From Acidobacteriota bacterium (lineage in GTDB: Bacteria; Acidobacteriota; Blastocatellia; RBC074): a stretch of 5,022 nucleotides of DNA. A program made the translations under genes and the position numbers. Position 1 is the stretch's first letter; each line of letters starts with the position of its first letter. The stretch is from assembly GCA_013140935.1 (NCBI GenBank), contig JABFSD010000215.1, positions 1-5,022 of the forward strand, in the 5' to 3' direction. Positions 1-5,022 of the stretch are shown here, piece after piece. Below the pieces are notes generated by a model. The model was not told the DNA's origin. It saw only the letters and a program-made list of their open reading frames with translations, and searched no databases.

Positions 1-102
1 CCTCCAGCGCATTTATCCGCCGTGCCTTCTGCGCCGACCCTGATTGATCAAAACGAAAAATCCCTTTCGCACCTGCTACGACGATTTCGCCTGAAACGGT
101 AA
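1..102 (+). CDS. C-terminal tail of an unidentified protein (5' end outside window)
   Basis: Reading from base 1 in frame 1 gives 33 open codons ending in TAA at 100-102. The tail begins PPAHLSAVPSAPTL and ends in a very basic stretch, LLRRFRLKR. No domain can be recognised in so short a piece. The case for a real gene is positional: the stop overlaps the ATG of the next gene by one base (TAATG), a typical arrangement for translationally coupled genes. In related bacteria, genes next to DUF4384 proteins include Ser/Thr kinases and TPR or CHAT proteins, but nothing visible here identifies the product. The Pro/Ser/Ala-rich part followed by a basic end would suit a flexible C-terminal tail. Confidence that this is coding is moderate; function is unknown. 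Confidence 0.6.
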   Translation, partial: PPAHLSAVPSAPTLIDQNEKSLSHLLRRFRLKR

Positions 103-833
103 TGCCCACGCCGTCTTCTGTGAATGCAATTACGACGCTGCCCGAAGCGCCGCGCCGTTCGCCGTGGCCGCTGGTCGCCCTGGCTGCCATCGTGATCGCA
201 GGCGTGATCATTGCGTGGTTCTGGTGGAGCAGCAGCAACCCGACGACCACTGTGAATCCACCGCTGATAGGAGACCCATTTCCGCCACGCACCTTGAGCT
301 ATTCGTTGAGCGTGCGGATGAAAAAGAATGCCAGCGGCGCTCCGGTTGAAATGCCCGGCGAAATCATTTTTTCGCCCGGCGATGAATTGCGCTTCAAACT
401 CATCAGTCCGCAGGACGGCTTTCTTTACGTCATCGGCGAAGCGCCGCAACCCGACCCAAAAACCAACCTGCCGCTTTACAACCTGCTGTTCCCTCAAGGC
501 GCGGCAGCATCGGCGGAACGCAAAGCCAACCAGTTTTTTTACCTGCCCAACGAAACCGGCGCGGGCTTTTTCGTGGACAAAGAACAAGGCGCAGAAAAAA
601 TCTGGCTGGTCTGGTCAAGCAACACCATCGCCGAGTTAGAGCAACTAAGGCGGTGGTACAACGACCAAGACAAAGGCGCGATCAATGACCGCGCCGACAC
701 TGAACGGGTACGCGATTATTTGCGCGGCAATCTGGCGGCGAAACCCGTCGCCGAAAAAGACGCGAAACAAATGACGCTCAAGGGCGGATTGGCCGACATA
801 CTGATTTATCCGATTGAACTGGCGCATTACTAA
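102..833 (+). CDS. Membrane-anchored DUF4384-like domain protein
   Basis: This 243-residue protein has a short N-terminal segment with Arg18-Arg19, one hydrophobic helix at about residues 22-42 (rich in Ala/Val/Ile, ending WFWW), a Ser/Pro/Thr linker, and a soluble domain from about residue 64. By the positive-inside rule the domain lies outside the cytoplasm. The domain resembles DUF4384: it opens TLSYSLSVRMKK, has a 'FSPGDELRFKLISPQDGFLYVI' type core near 90-111 (split here only by description), then EKIWLVWS at 165-172, and ends with an ILIYPIELAHY-like strand. DUF4384 domains are small beta-rich modules of unknown biochemical role, often fused to or beside kinases, caspase-like or TPR proteins. 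The ATG at 102 was chosen because it overlaps the upstream stop and precedes the membrane helix. No strong Shine-Dalgarno is visible, which fits translational coupling. The frame is open upstream only to a stop at 45-47. The family call is recalled similarity; the molecular function is not known. Confidence 0.82.
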   Translation: MPTPSSVNAITTLPEAPRRSPWPLVALAAIVIAGVIIAWFWWSSSNPTTTVNPPLIGDPFPPRTLSYSLSVRMKKNASGAPVEMPGEIIFSPGDELRFKLISPQDGFLYVIGEAPQPDPKTNLPLYNLLFPQGAAASAERKANQFFYLPNETGAGFFVDKEQGAEKIWLVWSSNTIAELEQLRRWYNDQDKGAINDRADTERVRDYLRGNLAAKPVAEKDAKQMTLKGGLADILIYPIELAHY

Positions 834-910
834 AACCTGTACAAAAACGCCTGAACCCATTACCCTTGCGCCGTTTCAACGCACACACTACCAACCACCA
901 TCACGAACTA

Positions 911-917
911 AAGGAAG
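911..917 (+). promoter_or_regulatory. Likely ribosome binding site for the DUF11 gene
   Basis: AAGGAAG is the only purine-rich Shine-Dalgarno-like stretch in the 94-base spacer after the DUF4384 gene. Its AGGA core ends 12 bases before the ATG at 928, a longer gap than ideal. It still supports starting at 928 and not at the in-frame ATG at 814, which lies inside the preceding gene. Confidence 0.5.
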
Positions 918-927
918 TAAAACGACC

Positions 928-2400
928 ATGGCGTTCGCCCACAGACTCACACGTTATTTTTTCGCATTGGCATTGCTGCTCTTCATCCTGCCCGTTGCGG
1001 CGCGCGCCGCCGACCCTGACGTAGACCTCACGATCACCAAAAGCGGGCCTGCCACGATTACGGCGGGCAACGACATTACGTATTCGATTGTGGTAACCGG
1101 CGTTCTGGCGGCGGGCGCAGGCCCGGTGCTCAACGCTACGATGACGGATACCTTGCCTGCGGGCTGGACGGTCGTCACGGTGACGACGACACAAGGAAGC
1201 TGCGCGGGCGTTGGCACCGGCACCGCCAACTGCACGCTCGGCTCGGTATCCCTCACTATCCCGGTGACGATTACGCTCACAGCGCACGTGCCGGGACTTT
1301 GCCAACCTGCCACGGCAGTCAATACGGCGACGGTTGCGGGCGACGGCGCGGCCTTCACCGGCAACAACACAAGCCCCCCCGTCGTGACGACCGTGACGCA
1401 ACCGATTCTGGGGCCGGGACAATGCTATCCGCCCGGCTCTTCGGTGAGCACGACGAAGCCCGGTTCGATTTTGATCTTTCCGTTTTATGCGTCGTCGCCC
1501 ACGAGCAGCAACGACACGAACACGCGCGTATCCATGACCAATACGCATCCGACGCGCGGCATTGCGATGCACTTGTTTTTCATAGACGGCGCGACCTGTT
1601 CCGTGGCGGACTCTTATGCCTGTCTGACGGCCAATCAAACCGTCACGTTTTTGATGTCGGATGTTGATCCAGGCACGAGCGGATACATCGTCGCGGTGGC
1701 GAGCAGCGGGCCGGACAATTTTGGTGAAGGCCAGAACACGGGCTGCCCCATCAGTTTCAATTTTCTGATCGGACATCAAAGCATCAAGCTGCCGGTTTCG
1801 AGCACCGGCACCATCGGCAACACCGTGCTGGCGCGTACGCGCGTGCAAACCGAGCTCGAAGCCGAATCGGTCGCGGCGGAATTCGGCAGTCCGGTGCCCG
1901 GTTGCGATCCCAGCAGTCCCACTGCCGTGTTGCGCTTCAACGGACAACCCGACGGATATAACCGCTTGCCGCGCGTGCTGGCGGCTTCGAGCATCGCGAG
2001 CCGTGCTGACGGCAACAGCACTTTCCTCGTCGTCAATCGCGTAGGCGGCGATTTATCGAGCGGCGCGGCGACGCTAGGTTCGCTGTTCGGATTTCTGTTC
2101 GATGACGCAGAAACGTCTTACAGCTTCACGCTCGCGGCTCCGACTTGCCAGTTGCGCGGAACGCTTTCCGGTACGTTCCCGCGCACAACGCCCCGCATTG
2201 ACACGATCATTTCGTCAGGCCGCACCGGCTGGATGAAAATCTGGGGCACGACCGACATCGGCATCACGGGTGCCATCATCAACAACAACGTAAATGTTGA
2301 CTCAGCCGCCAGCGCTTTCGACGGCGGACACAAACTACACAAATTGACGTTTACGAGTTCGGCGGTATTGACCGTGCCGGTCTTTCCGCCGTCGTGTTAG
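928..2400 (+). CDS. Secreted DUF11 domain protein with uncharacterised C-terminal region
   Basis: The product has 490 residues. It begins with a classic signal peptide: Arg6 and Arg9, a hydrophobic core FFALALLLFILPVA (11-24), and a signal peptidase I site ARA at 25-27. Residues about 29-156 form a DUF11 beta-sandwich: the opening DPDVDLTITKSGPATITAG, then TDTLPAGWTV, and a closing NTATV...GNNTS pattern. DUF11 modules occur in bacterial surface and secreted proteins, commonly in structural or adhesive roles. The remaining ~325 residues open with CYPPGSSVSTTKPGSIL and contain the TCSVADSYACL and DVDPGTSGYIVAVA segments. The end is LTVPVFPPSC. I recall similar regions in secreted acidobacterial proteins but know no named function. 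There are ten cysteines, all after the signal peptide, which suits disulfide bonding outside the cytoplasm. No LPXTG, PEP-CTERM or C-terminal membrane helix is visible, so it may be released or held non-covalently. The frame extends up to an ATG at 814, but that start would bury the signal peptide behind 38 residues and overlap the previous gene. Confidence 0.85.
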   Translation: MAFAHRLTRYFFALALLLFILPVAARAADPDVDLTITKSGPATITAGNDITYSIVVTGVLAAGAGPVLNATMTDTLPAGWTVVTVTTTQGSCAGVGTGTANCTLGSVSLTIPVTITLTAHVPGLCQPATAVNTATVAGDGAAFTGNNTSPPVVTTVTQPILGPGQCYPPGSSVSTTKPGSILIFPFYASSPTSSNDTNTRVSMTNTHPTRGIAMHLFFIDGATCSVADSYACLTANQTVTFLMSDVDPGTSGYIVAVASSGPDNFGEGQNTGCPISFNFLIGHQSIKLPVSSTGTIGNTVLARTRVQTELEAESVAAEFGSPVPGCDPSSPTAVLRFNGQPDGYNRLPRVLAASSIASRADGNSTFLVVNRVGGDLSSGAATLGSLFGFLFDDAETSYSFTLAAPTCQLRGTLSGTFPRTTPRIDTIISSGRTGWMKIWGTTDIGITGAIINNNVNVDSAASAFDGGHKLHKLTFTSSAVLTVPVFPPSC

Positions 2401-2430
2401 TTCGGTTTTCACTCCGGTGTATGGGACGCA

Positions 2431-2471
2431 GCGTGAGGTAGCGCGGATTAGTAATCCGCGCTACCTCACGC
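2431..2471. repeat. 41-base perfect palindrome between the DUF11 and CHAT genes (REP-like or hairpin)
   Basis: The left arm, 2431-2450, is gcgtgaggtagcgcggatta. The right arm, 2452-2471, is its exact reverse complement, with a single central G at 2451. In RNA the innermost pairs would open into a 3-5 base loop, leaving a stem of about 18-19 GC-rich pairs. It starts 31 bases after the DUF11 stop and ends 41 bases before the CHAT gene start. No T-run follows either arm, so it is not a canonical intrinsic terminator, though it could still slow polymerase or protect a 3' end. A perfect palindrome of this size in a spacer is also what a REP-type interspersed repeat looks like. Only one full copy is visible in the window, so its copy number cannot be judged. 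Confidence 0.8.
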
Positions 2472-2502
2472 GATTCCTTTCGTTCTCACGCACCTGTTTG
2501 GC

Positions 2503-2507
2503 GGAGG
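2503..2507 (+). promoter_or_regulatory. Ribosome binding site for the CHAT gene
   Basis: GGAGG lies 5 bases before the ATG at 2513, a strong Shine-Dalgarno match at near-ideal spacing. It fixes the start of a gene whose 3' end is outside the window. Confidence 0.8.
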
Positions 2508-2512
2508 AATCC

Positions 2513-5022
2513 ATGCTCCAAGTCCGCTTTTTGCTGCTGCTCGCCTTTGGTGTTCTGACGGGTTACGCACAAACGCCCGTTGCGCTCACGCCCGGCCAAC
2601 CCATCGAGAAATCCATCAGCGGCAGCCAAACGCACAGCTATCACATCAACGCCCTCGCCGGACAATTTCTGCGCATCACCGTCGAACAGCGCGACATTGA
2701 TCTCACGCTCACCTTGTTCTCGCCCGACAATAAGCCCCTCGCGGAAATAGATTTCTTTCACGCAGGCCGCGCCGAGTCCATCGTGGCGCTGACTGAAGCA
2801 GCAGGCACCTATCGTTTAGAAGTAACGCCCGCTGAAAAGAATGCGCCGCGTGGCGTAGCAAAAGTGAAGCTGGCAGACTTACGCGCGCCCACTGAACTCG
2901 ACCGCCAGGCCGTCGCAGCCCAACAGGCTTTCTTAACCGCCGACGAACTGGCGCAAAGCAATAAGCCCGACGCCCGTCGTCAGGCGATTCCCTCTTACAA
3001 TCAGGCGCTGCAAACGTGGCGCACCCAAAACGAAAAACCCTTCGTCGCCATTGCGCTTTTCGCGCTCGGCGACAACTATCGCGGCCTCAATCAATCGGCA
3101 GAAGCCATCCGATTCTTTCAACAGGCGCTGGCTGAATGGCGCGAGCTGAGAGACCGCACCGAAGAAGCCGACACGTTAAACAATCTGGCGGAACTTTACG
3201 CCGCCAGCAATCAACCCGCCCAAGCTATCGAACATTACCCACAAGCGATCGCTTTGTTTGACGCGCTCGAAGACCGCGACGGTCAGGCCATCGCCAGCGC
3301 CAGTCTCGGACGGGTTTTCATCGCCCAAGGCGAGGCGAAAAAGGCGCTGCCCTTATTGACTCAAGCGCGTGACTTGCGCCGTCGCCAAAACAATCGGCTC
3401 GGCGAATCGCTCGCCTTGCAAAATCTCGGCGAAGCCCAGCGCCAACTCGGCGACAAACGCGAAGCCCTGAAAAACTTTCAATCCGCGTTATCGTTACGTC
3501 GCACGGTAAACTCAGCCGCCGGCATTACGAATTCGCTCAACAGCCTCTGCGCCGTCTATCTCGATCTGGGCGAGCTACAACCCGCGCTCGACGCTTGCGC
3601 CCAATCGGTAGCGCGACAAAAACAGGCCGTCTCATTGAATAATCTCGGACGCGCTTATGATTTGTTGGGCGCTCCGCCAGAGGCGTTGCAGCAATACGAA
3701 CAAGCTTTACAAATCGCACGCGCCGCCACCGCACCCGCCGCGCGCTTGGCCGAAGCACGCACGTTAAACTTTATGGGTCTGGCACATTGGGCGGCGGGCG
3801 ATTTCTCAAAGGCTGTAGAACATTTCAACCAATCGCTCGAAATGAGCCGCACGGCGAAAAACGCCACGACCGAAGCGGCGGTGTTCAACAACCTCGCGCT
3901 CGTTTACAACGCGGTCGGCGATTGGCAGAAAGCGATTGATACGTTAAATCAGGCGCTGCCGCTGATGCGCGCGAGCGGCAATCGGCAATACGAAGCGTAT
4001 GCCCTGAACAATCTCGGCTTTGCTTATGAAGGCTTGCGCGATGTCGAACGCGCTTTCAATTCACACAACGAAGCACTCAAGCTCGCGCGCGAAGTCCGCG
4101 ACCGACAGCGCGAAGCCAAAATTCATTTCGGTCTCGCGCGGCTCGAACGCAATCGCAACAATCTCAAAGAAGCGCGTAAGCACATTGAGTCCACCATTGA
4201 GATTGTCGAAGCCGCACGCGCCAAACTCACCGACACCAGCCGTCGCGCTGAATACCGCGCGGCGACCCAGCAGTATTACGATTTGTATATTGATGTGCTG
4301 ATGCGGCTGCATAAGCGCGTGCCGAAAGAGCGGTTGAATTTCACTGCGCTCAATGTCAGCGAACGCGCCCGCGCCCGCAGCCTGATTGAAATGCTCACCG
4401 AAGCCAACGCCGACTTGCGTGCCGACGCTGCCCCCGAACTCGTCGAACGCGAACGCGCGTTGCAAGACCGGCTCAACGACAAACTGACCGAAGAACTCGC
4501 GGCGTTGGCGAGCGCGAACACTGCGCCGCAAGCCGCCGCCGTCTCAAAGGAACTCGAACAACTCACGCAGGAGTTGCGCGATGTGCGCAATCAACTGCGG
4601 ACTTCGAGTCCGCGTTACGCCGCACTCACGCAACCGCAGCCATTGACGGCAGAAGAAATTCAAAAGCAGGTTCTCACGCCTGACACCGTGTTGTTGGAAT
4701 ACGCGCTGGGCGAAGAGCAAAGCTATTTGTGGCTGGTGACGACGACGACCTTGCGCAGCTACACGCTGCCCAAACGCAGCGAGATCGAAGCGCTCGCGCA
4801 ACGTTTTTACGCCGCCGTCACCAACCGCGAGACCGAGGCGAATGAACTGCGCGCCGCGAGCCTGGCTTTGAGCAAAGCGATTCTCATGCCTGTTGCATCG
4901 CAACTCGGCAACAAACGTTTGCTGATCGTGGCGGATGGCGCGCTGCAATACGTTCCGTTCGCGGCGCTGTCTGAACAGGTGTTACGCAAGCGAGTGAATC
5001 AGCCCGCGACCTTCAGCAATCA
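2513..5022 (+). CDS. Exported PPC-like/TPR/CHAT-domain protein, 3' end cut by window edge
   Basis: The frame is open without a stop for 836 codons to the window edge. Domains in order: a signal peptide (LLLLAFGVLTGYA, likely cleavage after Ala19); a beta-sandwich at about 24-120 like the PPC domain of secreted peptidases (LTPGQPIEKSISG, AGQFLRITVEQRDIDLTL, GTYRLEV); ten TPR units at about 177-570 with conserved NNLGxxY...A(I/L)..Y.QAL patterns; a connector with ERARARSLIEML at about 617-628; a probable coiled coil at about 640-697; SPRYAALTQP at 699-708; and the start of a CHAT domain from about 715 (DTVLLEYALGEEQSYLWLV, then LLIVADGALQYVPFAAL at 803-819). CHAT domains are caspase-fold cysteine peptidases using a His-Cys dyad, with TPRs commonly binding partners or regulators. 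The His and Cys normally lie after the last visible motif, so activity cannot be judged. The signal peptide puts the protein outside the cytoplasm, unlike the cytosolic TPR-CHAT effector of type III-E CRISPR systems. The start is set by GGAGG 5 bases upstream. Family call is confident; substrate and role are unknown. Confidence 0.9.
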   Translation, partial: MLQVRFLLLLAFGVLTGYAQTPVALTPGQPIEKSISGSQTHSYHINALAGQFLRITVEQRDIDLTLTLFSPDNKPLAEIDFFHAGRAESIVALTEAAGTYRLEVTPAEKNAPRGVAKVKLADLRAPTELDRQAVAAQQAFLTADELAQSNKPDARRQAIPSYNQALQTWRTQNEKPFVAIALFALGDNYRGLNQSAEAIRFFQQALAEWRELRDRTEEADTLNNLAELYAASNQPAQAIEHYPQAIALFDALEDRDGQAIASASLGRVFIAQGEAKKALPLLTQARDLRRRQNNRLGESLALQNLGEAQRQLGDKREALKNFQSALSLRRTVNSAAGITNSLNSLCAVYLDLGELQPALDACAQSVARQKQAVSLNNLGRAYDLLGAPPEALQQYEQALQIARAATAPAARLAEARTLNFMGLAHWAAGDFSKAVEHFNQSLEMSRTAKNATTEAAVFNNLALVYNAVGDWQKAIDTLNQALPLMRASGNRQYEAYALNNLGFAYEGLRDVERAFNSHNEALKLAREVRDRQREAKIHFGLARLERNRNNLKEARKHIESTIEIVEAARAKLTDTSRRAEYRAATQQYYDLYIDVLMRLHKRVPKERLNFTALNVSERARARSLIEMLTEANADLRADAAPELVERERALQDRLNDKLTEELAALASANTAPQAAAVSKELEQLTQELRDVRNQLRTSSPRYAALTQPQPLTAEEIQKQVLTPDTVLLEYALGEEQSYLWLVTTTTLRSYTLPKRSEIEALAQRFYAAVTNRETEANELRAASLALSKAILMPVASQLGNKRLLIVADGALQYVPFAALSEQVLRKRVNQPATFSN

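Noticed and set aside
866..894. Possible promoter TTGCGC - 17 bases - TACCAA before the DUF11 gene
   Set aside because: Both boxes match the sigma-70 consensus poorly, and such matches are expected by chance in this much sequence.
814..927. Upstream in-frame ATG at 814 as the start of the DUF11 gene (528 residues)
   Set aside because: It lies inside the DUF4384 gene and would place 38 non-conserved residues before the signal peptide. The ATG at 928 has AAGGAAG upstream and starts directly at the signal peptide.
1374..1380. Run of seven C in the DUF11 gene, and seven T at 534-540 in the DUF4384 gene, as programmed slippage or frameshift sites
   Set aside because: Both genes stay in frame with sensible protein on each side, and no alternative frame of interest opens after the runs.
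901..1947. 348-codon open frame on the minus strand opposite the DUF11 gene
   Set aside because: Its product is Arg/His/Gly-rich without domain or hydrophobic pattern, and the plus strand has a clear signal peptide and DUF11 domain over the same bases. It is an antisense shadow of GC-rich codons.
2431..2490. Intrinsic terminator for the DUF11 gene
   Set aside because: The stem is excellent, but the bases after it (cgattcctttcgttctc) lack a run of T, so the site is listed as a palindromic repeat and not as a terminator.
4020..4301. 93-codon plus-strand open frame within the TPR region
   Set aside because: Out of frame with the TPR/CHAT gene, Ser/Lys/Thr-rich with no domain; a shadow frame.
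4061..4948. Overlapping minus-strand open frames of 104-156 codons opposite the 3' part of the CHAT gene
   Set aside because: The plus strand is one continuous coding frame with recognisable TPR, coiled-coil and CHAT sequence; the minus-strand products show no domain features.

Overview
The window reads as a stretch of bacterial chromosome with every supported gene on the + strand. It is moderately GC-rich. It holds the last 33 codons of one gene, two complete genes, and the first ~836 codons of a long gene that runs off the right edge. No tRNA, rRNA, CRISPR array, transposase or phage gene was seen. The combination of a membrane-anchored DUF4384-like protein, a secreted DUF11 protein and an exported PPC-like/TPR/CHAT protein is typical of Acidobacteriota, particularly the Blastocatellia-type lineages. 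That assignment is from recalled family resemblance, not from a search.

Layout. (1) 1-102: C-terminal tail of an unidentified gene. Its TAA shares one base with the next ATG (TAATG), so the two are probably co-translated. (2) 102-833: a 243-residue protein with one N-terminal membrane helix and an exported DUF4384-like domain. (3) 834-927: short spacer with a Shine-Dalgarno-like AAGGAAG. (4) 928-2400: a 490-residue secreted protein with a signal peptide, one DUF11 beta-sandwich and a ~325-residue C-terminal region of unknown function. (5) 2401-2512: spacer dominated by a 41-base perfect palindrome. (6) 2513-end: an exported multidomain protein with a signal peptide, PPC-like beta-sandwich, ten ~40-residue TPR units, coiled coil and the start of a CHAT (caspase-like) domain. 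The edge cuts it before the catalytic His and Cys. It is open at its 3' end and has no in-frame stop from 2513 to 5022.

How the parts may fit together. All three substantial products are predicted to act at or beyond the inner membrane. The DUF4384 protein is a membrane-tethered extracytoplasmic domain. The DUF11 protein is a cysteine-containing secreted or surface protein. The CHAT protein combines a protein-interaction scaffold with a putative cysteine peptidase outside the cytoplasm. A shared envelope-associated role is plausible but is inference from gene order. The palindrome between the second and third complete genes means they need not form one operon. Nothing here proves a new system. 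The most unusual items are the exported CHAT protein with its near-perfect 40-residue TPR period broken once in the middle, the large intergenic palindrome, and the uncharacterised C-terminal region of the DUF11 protein.
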